Assembly: GCF_900459175.1 (NCBI RefSeq) | Contig: NZ_UHFA01000002.1 | Location: forward strand, 620,001-684,000 | Origin: Streptococcus downei MFe28 | GTDB taxonomy: Bacteria; Bacillota; Bacilli; Lactobacillales; Streptococcaceae | Reading direction: 5' to 3' | Length of the DNA: 64,000 nt | Shown here: in pieces, positions 44,980 through 54,295 of the stretch | Layout of the letters: the number at the start of each line of letters is the position of its first letter | How positions within the stretch are numbered: the first letter of the stretch is position 1 | Made by a program: the position numbers and the translations under genes | Notes under the pieces: model-generated | Database searches by the model: none | Seen by the model: only the letters and a program-made list of their open reading frames with translations | Told to the model about the DNA's origin: nothing

Positions 44980-46238
44980 TTGGCTTTTTTACCTCTCTGC
45001 CTAAGTTGGAGGCCTATGGCAATCCCCAGTACTTCCTCTATATCATCTTAGCAGTTCTACCTATTTTCATCGGTCTCTTTTTCAAGAAACGCTTTGCGCC
45101 TTATGAGGCCCTGGTCAGCCTGGCCTTTATCGTCCTGATGTTGACGGGGAAAAATCTTAACCAGCTGACCTCCCTTCTTCTATATGTTATTTGGGAGACA
45201 GCCTTGGTCTTTACTTACAAGGCCTATCGTAAGCGTTCCAACGCTTCTGGAGTCTTTTATCTCTGGAGCTTCCTATCGGTTCTTCCCCTAGCCTTTGTCA
45301 AGGTGGCGCCGACCATTTCGCATGGTTTTGCCTCTCTCTTTGGTTTCTTGGGAATTTCCTATTTGACCTTTCGAGCGGTTGGGATGATTATTGAAATGCG
45401 AGACGGCGTGCTCAAGGAATTCACCCTCTGGCAGTTCCTGCGTTTCTTGCTCTTTATGCCCACCTTTTCAAGTGGACCAATTGATCGTTTCAAACGCTTT
45501 GATGATGACTACCAAAAAATCCCTGAGCGTGATGAATTATTGAATATGTTGGAGCAGGCTATCTATTGGATTATGCTGGGCTTCCTTTACAAGTTCATTA
45601 TTGCCTACCTGGATGAAACCTATCTCCTCAATCCCATGAAGGAGAGTGCCCTTCAGATGGGTGGCCTCTTTAACCGTTATACCTTGGGTGTGATGTATGC
45701 CTATGGTCTTGATCTCTTCTTTGACTTTGCAGGCTACTCCATGTTTGCCCTGGCCATTTCAAATTTGATGGGGGTTAAGAGCCCGATTAACTTCAACAAA
45801 CCCTTTATTTCAAGGGATTTGAAGGAATTCTGGAATCGTTGGCATATGAGTCTGTCCTTTTGGTTCCGTGACTTCATCTTTATGCGCCTGGTCAAGCTTT
45901 TGATTCAAAAGAAGGTCTTTGATAACCGCAATGTCACCTCTAGTGTGGCCTATATCATCAATATGTTGGTCATGGGTTTCTGGCACGGGGTGACCTGGTA
46001 CTACATTGCCTATGGTCTCTTTCACGGAGTCGGCCTGGTCATCAATGATGCCTGGTTCCGCAAGAAGAAAAAAATAAACAAGGAAAGAAAGAAGAAGGGG
46101 CAAGAGCCTCTGCCTGATAACAAGTGGACCCAGGCCCTGGGAATCTTCATCACCTTCAATGTGGTTATGGTTTCCTTCCTACTCTTCTCTGGTTTCCTAG
46201 ATGCTCAGTGGTTCAACAATCCGGTGATTAAACAGTAA
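44976..46238 (+). CDS. dltB: D-alanyl transfer protein DltB (MBOAT)
   Basis: A 420-residue polytopic MBOAT acyltransferase that moves D-alanine from DltC across the membrane. The MBOAT catalytic histidine lies in [20 protein letters not shown] (about 335), with [14 protein letters not shown] upstream. It is translationally coupled to dltA. A 75-base gap with a hairpin separates it from dltC. Confidence 0.96.
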   Translation: MIGFFTSLPKLEAYGNPQYFLYIILAVLPIFIGLFFKKRFAPYEALVSLAFIVLMLTGKNLNQLTSLLLYVIWETALVFTYKAYRKRSNASGVFYLWSFLSVLPLAFVKVAPTISHGFASLFGFLGISYLTFRAVGMIIEMRDGVLKEFTLWQFLRFLLFMPTFSSGPIDRFKRFDDDYQKIPERDELLNMLEQAIYWIMLGFLYKFIIAYLDETYLLNPMKESALQMGGLFNRYTLGVMYAYGLDLFFDFAGYSMFALAISNLMGVKSPINFNKPFISRDLKEFWNRWHMSLSFWFRDFIFMRLVKLLIQKKVFDNRNVTSSVAYIINMLVMGFWHGVTWYYIAYGLFHGVGLVINDAWFRKKKKINKERKKKGQEPLPDNKWTQALGIFITFNVVMVSFLLFSGFLDAQWFNNPVIKQ

Positions 46239-46252
46239 GTAAAATTTTTTTG

Positions 46253-46296
46253 AAAGGAAATTCACTCTCAACCATAGAGGAGTGTGGTTTTCCTTG
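46253..46296 (+). promoter_or_regulatory. Hairpin between dltB and dltC
   Basis: AAGGAAA..CACTCT pairs with GGAGTG..TTTTCCTT across about 44 bases. It lies just before the dltC ribosome binding site and could stabilise or separate segments of the operon mRNA. Confidence 0.45.
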
Positions 46297-46313
46297 ATAA
46301 GTGAGGTAAGAAA

Positions 46314-46553
46314 ATGGATATTAAAGCAGATGTTATTGAAATTATTGATGATCTTTTCATGGAAGATGTGTCTGACATGATGGATGAAGATTTATTTGAT
46401 GCTGGTGTACTTGACAGTATGGGAACGGTCGAATTGATTGTGGAATTGGAAAATCACTTTGACATCAGTGTTCCCGTATCTGAGTTCGGTCGCGATGACT
46501 GGAATACCGCCAACAAGATTGTTCAAGGGGTAACGGAGTTACGTAATGCTTAA
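46314..46553 (+). CDS. dltC: D-alanyl carrier protein DltC
   Basis: A 79-residue acyl-carrier-type protein. The phosphopantetheine attachment serine is in [12 protein letters not shown] (about residue 39). It accepts D-alanine from DltA and passes it to DltB. The gene overlaps dltD by eight bases. The length is typical. Confidence 0.96.
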   Translation: MDIKADVIEIIDDLFMEDVSDMMDEDLFDAGVLDSMGTVELIVELENHFDISVPVSEFGRDDWNTANKIVQGVTELRNA

Positions 46554-47814
46554 ACGTTTATGGCAAATTTTGGGCCCTCTGGTCTGTGCCATGGTCTTGG
46601 TTGTTGCCCTGATTGCTCTCTATCCGACTAAGCGAGAACATTCCTTCCAGGCAGAGAAAGATGACGCTGTGGCCTTGACAAAGATCAGCTTTAAGAGTCG
46701 CTCCAAAAAGGTTAGGGCCCTTAGTGATCCTAACCACCGCTTCGTTCCCTTCTTTGGGTCTAGTGAATGGTCTCGTATGGATGCCATGCACCCGTCGGTT
46801 TTGGCGGAAGCTTACAACCGAGGCTACACTCCCTACCTATTGGGGCAAAGAGGAGCAGCTTCTCTGACGCAATATTTTGGGATACAGCAGATTATTCCTC
46901 AGATGACTAAGAAGCAGGCGGTCTATGTCATTTCACCCCAGTGGTTTGTTAAGAAGGGGGCCAATGCTGCTGCCTTCCAAAGTTTCTTTAGCAATGACCA
47001 GATGGTTTCTTTCTTGCGTAGGCAAAGAGGGACAAGCTATGATCAGTATGCTGCGAAACGCTTCCTTGAACTTTATCCGGAATCATCTCTGTCTCAGATG
47101 ATGGAAAAGGTAGCCAAGGGACAGGAGCTTTCTAAGGCGGATCGGGGCCAACTCAAATTGCGACAAAAGGTCTTGGAAAAAGAGGATAATTTCTATAGCC
47201 AGTTTGCAGTTAGCAGTCGCAATTATGACGATAAAATTGCTAAGAAGGCCGAGAGCCTGCCTAAGACTTTTTCTTACGAGACCTTATCGAATCGGGCTGA
47301 TCAATTGGCGGCTAAGGCAACCGATAATAATCCTTTCAGGGTTTCTAATAACTTCTTTAACACCCGTCTTAAGGGGAATTATAAGGCCTTAAAGGGATCG
47401 CAGACGAAATTTGACTATACCCAGTCGCCAGAATTCAACGACTTGCAACTGGTTCTCCATCAGTTCGCTCAGATGGACACGGATGTGCTCTTTATTATTC
47501 CGCCTGTTAATAAGAAATGGTCTGACTATACCGGGCTAGATACCAAGAAGTACCAAGAGTCAGTCGCTAAAATCAAGTATCAATTGCAAAGTCAGGGCTT
47601 CAACCATATTGCTGACCTGTCTAAGGACGGCGACCGCCCTTACTTTATGCAGGATACCATCCACCTAGGTTGGAATGGTTGGTTAGCGGCTGATAAGTAT
47701 ATCAATCCTTTCTTGACCCAGAAACAAGCTCAACCCAACTATCAAATCAATGATGCCTTTCTTAGCCAAACTTGGGCTAATTATACAGGTCAACCTGATG
47801 ATTTCAACAAATGA
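46546..47814 (+). CDS. dltD: D-alanyl lipoteichoic acid transfer protein DltD
   Basis: A 422-residue membrane-anchored extracellular protein with one N-terminal helix ([18 protein letters not shown]). The GDSL/SGNH-like nucleophile region is [17 protein letters not shown], and the late Asp/His pair is in [12 protein letters not shown]. It is needed for the final transfer of D-alanine to lipoteichoic acid. It ends the dltXABCD operon. Confidence 0.95.
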   Translation: MLKRLWQILGPLVCAMVLVVALIALYPTKREHSFQAEKDDAVALTKISFKSRSKKVRALSDPNHRFVPFFGSSEWSRMDAMHPSVLAEAYNRGYTPYLLGQRGAASLTQYFGIQQIIPQMTKKQAVYVISPQWFVKKGANAAAFQSFFSNDQMVSFLRRQRGTSYDQYAAKRFLELYPESSLSQMMEKVAKGQELSKADRGQLKLRQKVLEKEDNFYSQFAVSSRNYDDKIAKKAESLPKTFSYETLSNRADQLAAKATDNNPFRVSNNFFNTRLKGNYKALKGSQTKFDYTQSPEFNDLQLVLHQFAQMDTDVLFIIPPVNKKWSDYTGLDTKKYQESVAKIKYQLQSQGFNHIADLSKDGDRPYFMQDTIHLGWNGWLAADKYINPFLTQKQAQPNYQINDAFLSQTWANYTGQPDDFNK

Positions 47815-47861
47815 AGCCTGCTCCTATATCTAGGAATAGTGGCTGACCAATAAATTTATGA

Positions 47862-47892
47862 CAAAGCTTTCTACTTAGTAGGGAGCTTTTTC
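47862..47892 (+). terminator. dlt operon terminator
   Basis: AAGCTTTCTAC pairs with GTAGGGAGCTT around TTA and is followed by TTTT. Confidence 0.75.
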
Positions 47893-48137
47893 TTAACTGA
47901 AAATCTAGGAACTTTTGAAGAGTATTAACATTGAAAGCCCCTAAATTCATTATGAGCAACAGCACCTTTATTGCTAATAATACTACTGTGACGAGAACAC
48001 TAAGTTTTGCTTACTTCGTTCATCTTCAATCCCAAGAACAACTATAAATTTTCAGTCTTGATGGTTATCTAGTAGGAAGGTTCTGGTTTTGGAAACCTCA
48101 TAGCGCTTAGGGGGGAGCTTTTTCGAAAAGGGTCAAC
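47893..48137. other. Intergenic region after dltD
   Basis: About 245 bases with no recognised gene. CTTTTGAAGAGTATT near 47918 resembles the end of a BOX-like repeat and may be a degenerate remnant. Confidence 0.4.
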
Positions 48138-48165
48138 TTGACAAAAGCTGGGAGCTTCTTATAAT
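48138..48165 (+). promoter_or_regulatory. Promoter of the DUF1307 lipoprotein gene
   Basis: TTGACA (48138-48143) and TATAAT (48160-48165) are separated by 16 bases, 41 bases before the ATG. Confidence 0.7.
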
Positions 48166-48205
48166 AGTTTTAAATCCTTTATTAAAAAGAATAGGAGTTT
48201 CTAAC

Positions 48206-48706
48206 ATGTCTATTAAGAAAGCCCTTCTTGGAGTTCTGGCTGTTTTTGCTACCGTCCTTCTAGTAGCCTGCCATGCAAGTAAGAATAATGCTAGCCAAAC
48301 GGCGGATTTTCAAAAATTGACAGCAGGGAAGTCCGACTATCGGATTCACTTGGTTTATCAGGATGATAAGGTCTCGAAGATTGTCAGTACATCAACCGTC
48401 CTTTATTCAACGATTCATGCTGATTCGGCGGATGTGGCCAAACAAGAGATGGAGCAAAAGGGAGCCAGTAAGTATGATGGCATTAAGGGCGTTGAGCATA
48501 AGATTGATTACCAGGATGACCGTTTAGTCGAAAAGGTGAGTGTTGATGTCTCCAAGGTTGACCTCAATGCCAATGCTTCTCTCCTTGGTATAGTTGGTAA
48601 GGAAAATGGTAGGCTAGACCATATTAGCTTTCAACAATCTCAGCAAAATATCGAGGCTCAAGGTTATACCGAGGTCAAAGATGGTAACTACCAAAAGTTG
48701 AATTAA
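48206..48706 (+). CDS. DUF1307 family lipoprotein
   Basis: A 166-residue lipoprotein with a signal and lipobox LLVACHAS (Cys near residue 22), then a DUF1307 (YehR-like) domain with the repeated VYQDDKVSKIVSTS and IDYQDDRLVEKVS strands. The function of this family is unknown. The last base of its TAA stop is the first base of BOX-like copy H, so the repeat lies flush against the gene and any native terminator has been displaced. Confidence 0.82.
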   Translation: MSIKKALLGVLAVFATVLLVACHASKNNASQTADFQKLTAGKSDYRIHLVYQDDKVSKIVSTSTVLYSTIHADSADVAKQEMEQKGASKYDGIKGVEHKIDYQDDRLVEKVSVDVSKVDLNANASLLGIVGKENGRLDHISFQQSQQNIEAQGYTEVKDGNYQKLN

Positions 48707-49275
48707 TACTCAATAAAAATCAATCTAGCCGAGGCAAGGAGCAATGACATCAAGTCACTAATGTGACTGATGTCGCAGTAGGTATCTGCTATCTTTGCGC
48801 CACTTCGTGGCACAGCAGACAGCTAGTCACCCTTGCTGGGGTAGTAAGACAGTCCGGTGGACTGTCTTAGCCGACACCTTAAAATAAAAAGGTGTGAGGT
48901 GACGAAGGGTTTTGACAGCTGTCAAAGCCCTTCTGTCTTACTCCCAAACGGCAATCGCTATGGAGATTGCCTAGCTCCCTTACTAACCTCACAAAGTTAG
49001 TGAAATCGACCAACTTTGCTCCGCATCGCACGAACTGAAGACAGCTCAAAAGGTTTGGGAGACCTTTTGAGGTTGAAGATGCAGAAAGCTTCGCTTTCCT
49101 CAGTAAGTACGGCAAAGTGAGTTAACGACGCGACATGGAGTAAAAACTGTCACTATTACAGTTTTTATGAAATTAGTCAGGGATATAGAAAACTACACGT
49201 AGTTTTCGTAGTCACTCTAATGAGAAATCATAGAGTGACTTTATCCGTGGGATAGTTTTGATTCTTGAAGAGTAT
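48706..49275 (-). repeat. BOX-like repeat, copy H (full length, inverted)
   Basis: A 570-bp copy with all modules, from ATACTCAATAAAAATC at 48706 to GATTCTTGAAGAGTAT at 49275. It lies between the lipoprotein stop codon and the terminator before tatD. Confidence 0.88.
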
Positions 49276-49290
49276 AAAGATTAGCAAGAC

Positions 49291-49319
49291 AGAGTCCAGA
49301 TAAGATTTGGGCTCTTTTT
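49291..49319 (+). terminator. Terminator after the lipoprotein gene and repeat
   Basis: AGAGTCCA pairs with TTGGGCTCT and is followed by TTTTT. Confidence 0.75.
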
Positions 49320-49332
49320 CTGTTGAAGTTTG

Positions 49333-49341
49333 TGCTAAAAT
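49333..49341 (+). promoter_or_regulatory. tatD promoter, predicted leaderless
   Basis: TGCTAAAAT is an extended -10 element whose usual start point (seven bases after the box) falls at 49348, the A of the tatD ATG. No Shine-Dalgarno sequence is present. Confidence 0.55.
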
Positions 49342-49347
49342 AGAGCC

Positions 49348-50118
49348 ATGGAAATTTTTGATACACACACCCACTTAAATGTGGAAAATTTTGTGGGAAA
49401 AGAAGCCGAAGAGATTGCTCTAGCCCGTGAGCTTGGCGTGACAAGGATGAATATTGTCGGCTTCGACCCACCCACCATCAAGCGGAGTTTGGAGATCTCG
49501 GCTCAGTTTCCTGAGCTTTATTCAACCATCGGTTGGCACCCGACCGAGGCCGGTTCTTACAACCAAGAGGTTGAGGATATGATTGTCCAAAATCTAGCTA
49601 ATCCTCGGGTTATTGCCTTGGGGGAAATTGGTTTGGACTATCACTGGATGGAAGACCCAAAAGAAGTACAGATTGACGTCTTTAAGCGGCAGATTCAGCT
49701 GTCCAAAGACCACAACCTGCCCTTTGTTGTTCATACCCGCGATGCCCTTGAGGACACCTATGAGGTCATCAAGGAAGCTGGCGTTGGCCCTCGTGGTGGC
49801 ATTATGCACTCCTATTCGGGTCCTCTGGACATGGCTCAAAAGTTTGTTGATTTGGGCATGACCATCTCCTTTTCGGGAGTGGTCACCTTTAAAAAGGCTC
49901 TGGATGTTCAAGAAGCGGCTCAAGGTCTGCCCCTGGATAAGATTTTGGTGGAGACCGATGCTCCCTATCTGGCTCCTGTTCCTAAGCGGGGGCGGGAAAA
50001 TAAGACTGCCTATACTCGCTATGTTGTTGACAAGATTGCGGAGCTAAGAGGCTTGACCAGCCAGGAAGTGGCTGACGCTACTACCGCAAATGCTATGAGG
50101 ATTTTTGACCTTGACTGA
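49348..50118 (+). CDS. tatD: TatD-family deoxyribonuclease
   Basis: A 256-residue metal-dependent hydrolase of the TatD family, acting on DNA ends or in nucleic acid turnover. It starts MEIFDTHTHLNVENF with the metal-binding HxH, and shows IGWHPTE, GEIGLDYHW, HTRDA, HSYSG and VETDAPYLAP. It overlaps rnmV and forms the tatD-rnmV unit usually found before ksgA. There is no ribosome binding site, and the promoter lies directly before the ATG. Confidence 0.94.
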   Translation: MEIFDTHTHLNVENFVGKEAEEIALARELGVTRMNIVGFDPPTIKRSLEISAQFPELYSTIGWHPTEAGSYNQEVEDMIVQNLANPRVIALGEIGLDYHWMEDPKEVQIDVFKRQIQLSKDHNLPFVVHTRDALEDTYEVIKEAGVGPRGGIMHSYSGPLDMAQKFVDLGMTISFSGVVTFKKALDVQEAAQGLPLDKILVETDAPYLAPVPKRGRENKTAYTRYVVDKIAELRGLTSQEVADATTANAMRIFDLD

Positions 50119-50683
50119 GAAGATTAAGATTCAAGAAGTTCTGGTGGTCGAGGGTAAGAGCGATACCGCCAATCTGAGACGCTTCTACGAGGTTGATACC
50201 TATGAGACCAAGGGCTCGGCCATCACGGATGAAGATTTGGAGCGGATTTCCTATCTCAACGACCTACGGGGGGTTATTGTTTTTACTGACCCAGACTATA
50301 ATGGTGAGCGGATTCGCAAAATCATCATGCAGGCTGTTCCGACAGCCAAACATGCCTTCCTCAATCGTGACGAGGCCATTCCCAAATCCAAAACAAAAGG
50401 CCACTCCCTAGGGGTGGAGCATGCCTCTTTTGACGATTTGCAGAAAGCCCTGACAGGAGTTCTGGGGTCTTATGATGACGAAAATAATTTTGACATTTCT
50501 AAATTTGACCTGGTGCGACTGGGCCTTCTTATGGGCCAGGATAGTCGTCAACGTCGAGAATATCTCGGTCAAAGCCTACGCATCGGCTATTGCAATGGCA
50601 AACAGCTGCTCAAACGCCTAGAACTTTTTGGAGTGACCTTGGCAGAAGTGGAAGAGGCCATGGAAGGATTTAACAGCAAATAA
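50111..50683 (+). CDS. rnmV: Ribonuclease M5
   Basis: A 190-residue Toprim-domain nuclease that matures 5S rRNA. The Toprim Glu is in VLVVEGKSD and the DxD in VFTDPDYNGERIR. Two TTG starts are possible; the one at 50111 (MTEKIKIQEV) lies ten bases from GAGG and matches the family N-terminus. It overlaps tatD, and its stop overlaps the next ATG (TAATG). ksgA, its usual neighbour, is 5.3 kb away because of an accessory block. Confidence 0.94.
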   Translation: MTEKIKIQEVLVVEGKSDTANLRRFYEVDTYETKGSAITDEDLERISYLNDLRGVIVFTDPDYNGERIRKIIMQAVPTAKHAFLNRDEAIPKSKTKGHSLGVEHASFDDLQKALTGVLGSYDDENNFDISKFDLVRLGLLMGQDSRQRREYLGQSLRIGYCNGKQLLKRLELFGVTLAEVEEAMEGFNSK

Positions 50684-51459
50684 TGGACATTTCACCAGTT
50701 TATAGAATGAAATTATTGGAAAAAGTAGAAAAAGAAATTTGGAATACATTTAAAAGTTACGAAAAAGTTGACCAATATGTAAAAATGAATCAAGAAGTTT
50801 ATGATGGATTTGGACATGCTGATTTTGATATTTCTTATTTTACCGATGGAAATAAGAAGGATAAGATTAATTTGGCTAAAACGCTAGAAAACATTACTAT
50901 AGATATACCTGATAAATTAATCAAAATAGCTATTGATTTAGGACTTGAAACTCCGGATTTTATTCCGTCAATCCCAACTTTTAGAAATAAGTTGAAGGCT
51001 GATTATAAAAATGCCTCAGTAAGTTTTGAAAAGGCTTTTCAAAATATTGAAAAAGATCCTGCAGAATCAGTAGGTTATGCTAATTCAGTTCTTGAGAGTA
51101 TCATGAAGGAAATTTTGAAGGATAGTAGATTTTCGGATATCAATGCTTCTAACTTAACGAATGGGAAATTAGTGAAAGCTATTTTAAAGAAGTTTGGGCT
51201 TGATCCTAGTTTAGGAATGCCTGACGAAATGAAAAGTATTGGAAGTTCCCTTACAACAGTTTCAAAAGCGATTGAAGATCTACGGAGCGATAAAACTTTA
51301 TTTCATGGACAAAATTCTGATAAGTATCTCATTGGCCAACCACTGTATGCTTATTTCGCTGTTAATGCCTGTGTAACTGTTGGATTATTCTGGATAAACT
51401 TTTACGAAAATAAATTTTTAAAATTTGAAGTGGTTCAAGATGAGAGCTTACCTTTTTAG
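50683..51459 (+). CDS. Abi_C (abortive infection C-terminal) domain protein
   Basis: A 258-residue soluble protein. The C-terminal half (about 120-240) matches the Abi_C pattern, SVGYANSVLESIMKEIL, LVKAILKKFGL and IEDLRSDKTLFHGQ, found in phage-exclusion proteins and in HEPN-like families. The N-terminal half is unrecognised. The gene is strongly AT-rich compared with rnmV, with which it shares a TAATG overlap and no own ribosome binding site. A defence role is inference. Confidence 0.7.
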   Translation: MDISPVYRMKLLEKVEKEIWNTFKSYEKVDQYVKMNQEVYDGFGHADFDISYFTDGNKKDKINLAKTLENITIDIPDKLIKIAIDLGLETPDFIPSIPTFRNKLKADYKNASVSFEKAFQNIEKDPAESVGYANSVLESIMKEILKDSRFSDINASNLTNGKLVKAILKKFGLDPSLGMPDEMKSIGSSLTTVSKAIEDLRSDKTLFHGQNSDKYLIGQPLYAYFAVNACVTVGLFWINFYENKFLKFEVVQDESLPF

Positions 51460-51493
51460 TTGAGCATATTAAAATATATGGAGAAGAGTAGTG

Positions 51494-51877
51494 ATGAAAT
51501 TCGATCCAGAAATTGCTAGAGATATATTGTTAGATATTGAAGAGTTACACCAAGTAAATACCCCATTTATGTTTCCTTCATCTGATAAATTCAATAGAGC
51601 AAATAAGTACGATTTAACCGTTATTGTTTATCATTGTGACAAGTTAGAAGAGGCTGGATTTTTGAACTGGGAACCTATCTATGGGAATAATCAATTTCAA
51701 ATGGGCCTTGTAAATGGATTAACGTATCAAGGTCATCAGTTTTTAAATTCTGTCAGGAGTCCTAAGGTTTGGAGAGAAACAAAATCACGTGCTGAAAAGG
51801 TTGGTATATTTACCCTTGATTTTATATCTCAAACGGCTGCAAATGTCATTGCTGAGATAAGTAAAGGAAGAATATAA
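51494..51877 (+). CDS. DUF2513 protein
   Basis: A 127-residue protein starting MKFDPEIARDILLDIEE, with LVNGLTYQGHQFLNSVR as the DUF2513 core and a C-terminal FISQTAANVIAEISK helix. DUF2513 proteins are found in phages and mobile islands, with no established activity; a winged-helix-like fold is plausible. GGAGAAGAG precedes the ATG at 51494. Together with the Abi_C gene it forms an AT-rich pair. Confidence 0.75.
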   Translation: MKFDPEIARDILLDIEELHQVNTPFMFPSSDKFNRANKYDLTVIVYHCDKLEEAGFLNWEPIYGNNQFQMGLVNGLTYQGHQFLNSVRSPKVWRETKSRAEKVGIFTLDFISQTAANVIAEISKGRI

Positions 51878-51942
51878 AAACACTTGAAAACTATTAAGGC
51901 ATCACCCAGGAACTTACATCTTAATATGTTAAGGAGGGCCTC

Positions 51943-52563
51943 ATGAAATATATGTATCTCTATCTCTTAGACACCATGGCTGACTGGGAGCATGGTTATC
52001 TCCTGCAAGCCCTAAGTTTACAAAATATGACGGAAGCTCATCAGTTAACTGTAAAAACAGTTGGCAAGACCAAGCAGGCGATTAAAACGGCGGGTGGCCT
52101 GACTCTTATTCCTGATGTCACCCTCGATGAAGTGGTTATGGAAGATGCAGCTGCTCTAGTGCTCATCGGTGCTGATACTTGGTTGGATGAGGAGCAAGAA
52201 AATGTCCTGACTTTGGCAGTAGATTTTCTGCAGTCAGGCAAGCTGGTTGCGGCTATTTGCGGGGCTACCTTGGGCTTGGCAGATAAGGGCTTGCTCAATA
52301 ATCGTCCTCACACCAGCAATGCCCCCTTCTTTTTATCCAGTATGAGTGAAAATTATAGTGGACAAGCCTACTATCGAGATGATCTGGCAGTCAGCGATAA
52401 CAATCTCATCACGGCAAGTTCGGCTGGTTCTCTGCTCTGGGCCAAATACATTATCGAAAAACTGGATTTATATTCGGCAACGACGATTGAAGCTTGGTAT
52501 CGCTATTTTTCTACAGGAGATCCCCAGTATTACGGGCAACTCCTTGCCTCACTATCGGAGTAA
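51943..52563 (+). CDS. DJ-1/PfpI family protein
   Basis: A 206-residue type 1 glutamine amidotransferase-like protein. The nucleophile-elbow cysteine is in VAAICGATLGLA (about residue 105), after the typical DAAALVLIGADTW strand. Members are chaperones, deglycases or proteases; the specific role is unknown. AAGGAGG precedes the ATG. It is GC-normal, unlike the two genes before it. Confidence 0.85.
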   Translation: MKYMYLYLLDTMADWEHGYLLQALSLQNMTEAHQLTVKTVGKTKQAIKTAGGLTLIPDVTLDEVVMEDAAALVLIGADTWLDEEQENVLTLAVDFLQSGKLVAAICGATLGLADKGLLNNRPHTSNAPFFLSSMSENYSGQAYYRDDLAVSDNNLITASSAGSLLWAKYIIEKLDLYSATTIEAWYRYFSTGDPQYYGQLLASLSE

Positions 52564-52655
52564 GGGGAGGAATGTAGGATGGCTGTGGCAAACGATTTTG
52601 CTTACCTACCAAAAGTCAGCCTCATGACAGGCCTCTATTTTTAGACAGTAATATA

Positions 52656-52679
52656 AAAAACGCTCCAATGAGCGTTTTA
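52656..52679. terminator. Bidirectional terminator
   Basis: AAAAACGCTC pairs with GAGCGTTTT around a 4-base loop; it serves convergent genes on each side. Confidence 0.85.
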
Positions 52680-52696
52680 GTTTAGCCTCAAATCAA

Positions 52697-52975
52697 TTAT
52701 TCCATCACTGAGACGATGGCTTCAGCAGATGAGAAATCCGGTAACTGTTCAAAGAAGTGAACAAATTCAGATGTTTGGTTGTGGCTATCAATAGCTGCTT
52801 GATCCTGCCATTTCTCAACAATCAAGAATTGATTAGAATCATCAAGGGATTGATAGAGTTGGTAGCCGCGGTTGCCAGCTTCTTGCCTAGAGGAAGCAAT
52901 CAGAGGTGCGAAAGCATGGAGGAAGTCTTGGCGACTTTCTTCTTTAATGAAAAAGGTAGCATTGATGGTTTTCAT
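52697..52975 (-). CDS. Antibiotic biosynthesis monooxygenase (ABM) domain protein
   Basis: A 92-residue dimeric alpha/beta barrel protein of the ABM superfamily, NATFFIKEESRQDFLHAFAPL followed by YQLYQSLDDSNQFLIVEKWQD. These often act as quinol or polyketide monooxygenases. AGGAG precedes the ATG. It is a single gene on the minus strand. Confidence 0.85.
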   Translation of the reverse strand: MKTINATFFIKEESRQDFLHAFAPLIASSRQEAGNRGYQLYQSLDDSNQFLIVEKWQDQAAIDSHNQTSEFVHFFEQLPDFSSAEAIVSVME

Positions 52976-53061
52976 GGGATTCTCCTATTCTTTAATCTGG
53001 CTAGGATTGTATACCTTTCTGGGGTCGCTGTCAAATGAGGGTAATTTTTTGAATAGGGGTA

Positions 53062-53070
53062 TGGTAGAAT
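53062..53070 (+). promoter_or_regulatory. Extended -10 promoter of the DUF1697 gene
   Basis: TGGTAGAAT lies 26 bases before the ATG; the segment GGGGAGAAAAGAGG serves as ribosome binding region. Confidence 0.5.
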
Positions 53071-53096
53071 AGGGGAGAAAAGAGGTTGATGATACT

Positions 53097-53624
53097 ATGG
53101 CCAAGAAAATTATCTTACTTCGTGGTGTTACACCGACGGGGAAAAATCGAATTCCGAAAATGTCTGACTTAGTAGAAATCTTAGAGGCTGCCGGTTTCTT
53201 ATCAGTTAAAACCTATATTCAAAGTGGTAATATTATCTTGAATACAGACTTGTCCGATGAGGCTATCAAAAGATTAGTTCATGATACAATTTTAAAGCAG
53301 CTTGGTGCTGACTTGTCTGTGATTATCAAATTACCAGAACAGTTGACGATAGCTGCTCAGGAGGATCCTTTTGATGCGACTTATGATGCGTCACGTATCC
53401 ACCTTGTTTTTACCAATGATGACTGGTCTAAAGAAACTTTAGCAGATTTGACAGAAACAGATTTTGGTGATGAAGCCTTTGTGGTTGGCAGCGAATGCCT
53501 TTATTTATATTTACCACGAGAAGCCAAGAAAAAACGCCTCAATACCAATTTTTTAGAAAAGAAATTGGGTATCAGAGCTACTATGCGCAAATTGAGTGTG
53601 ACAAGCAAACTCAGTGAGATGTAG
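53097..53624 (+). CDS. DUF1697 family protein
   Basis: A 175-residue protein with the DUF1697 pattern: KIILLRGVTPTGKNRIPKMS, YIQSGNIILNTD and a C-terminal NFLEKKLGIRATMR block. The family has no established function, although an RNA- or nucleotide-binding role has been suggested from its fold. The gene is intact and is followed after 21 bases by the methyltransferase-like gene. Confidence 0.85.
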   Translation: MAKKIILLRGVTPTGKNRIPKMSDLVEILEAAGFLSVKTYIQSGNIILNTDLSDEAIKRLVHDTILKQLGADLSVIIKLPEQLTIAAQEDPFDATYDASRIHLVFTNDDWSKETLADLTETDFGDEAFVVGSECLYLYLPREAKKKRLNTNFLEKKLGIRATMRKLSVTSKLSEM

Positions 53625-53645
53625 CTAGATTAAAGGAGAATAAAT

Positions 53646-54164
53646 ATGTTAACTATTTTGTTCTTGCCTTTTATTGGGGTTCGGTTTGGTCTGCTTTCTT
53701 TTGTGAATAAAAAGGCTTTGAAGCGAGCTGCTCATTTTGCACCTGTCAAGGGAAATGAGCGAATTGCCTATATCGTTTATCAGCTGGCGACTCTGGCTCT
53801 TGCTGTGATGTCCCTGCTGTTACCAATCAAAAGTGACGGTTCTGTCTGCTTTTATCTAGGACTTTTTAGTTATATCTTGGGGTTGATTTTGTGTGCTGTT
53901 ACCATGGTTCACTTTGCCTTCCCTGATCAAGCAGGCTTTAACCAAAAGGGTATTTATAAATTTTCCCGCAACCCGATTTACCTGTCCTATTTCGTGATTT
54001 TGATCGGAATGTCTTTGTTGGCCCAGTCTCTGATTTTCGGACTGCTGACGCTCATTTTTCAGGTGTCCGGCCATTGGATTATTTTGTCGGAGGAAAGATG
54101 GTGCAGGAAACAGTTTGGTCAAGCTTATGACCGCTACAGGAAAGCTGTCAGACGGTATTTTTGA
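53646..54164 (+). CDS. Isoprenylcysteine methyltransferase-like (ICMT/PEMT) membrane protein
   Basis: A 172-residue membrane protein with four or five hydrophobic segments and the SAM-methyltransferase pattern of the ICMT family, GIYKFSRNPIYLSYF followed by a late EERWCRKQFGQAYDRYR. The substrate is unknown. AAAGGAG precedes the ATG. It overlaps the unused upstream extension of the next ORF. Confidence 0.82.
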   Translation: MLTILFLPFIGVRFGLLSFVNKKALKRAAHFAPVKGNERIAYIVYQLATLALAVMSLLLPIKSDGSVCFYLGLFSYILGLILCAVTMVHFAFPDQAGFNQKGIYKFSRNPIYLSYFVILIGMSLLAQSLIFGLLTLIFQVSGHWIILSEERWCRKQFGQAYDRYRKAVRRYF

Positions 54165-54295
54165 AAATAGAGGAATTTATTATACATGAGAATCGCAGAC
54201 TAGAGTGTGACGCGAGATTTTGGGGGTGTCATGCTTTTACTTTAGAAATCTCTGATTATCGGAGAACTTTTATCATAAAGGCAAAGGAGAAACTT

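Noticed and set aside
52579..52644. 21-codon ORF with GAGG upstream after the DJ-1-like gene
   Set aside because: Too short and unrecognised; it may be a remnant.
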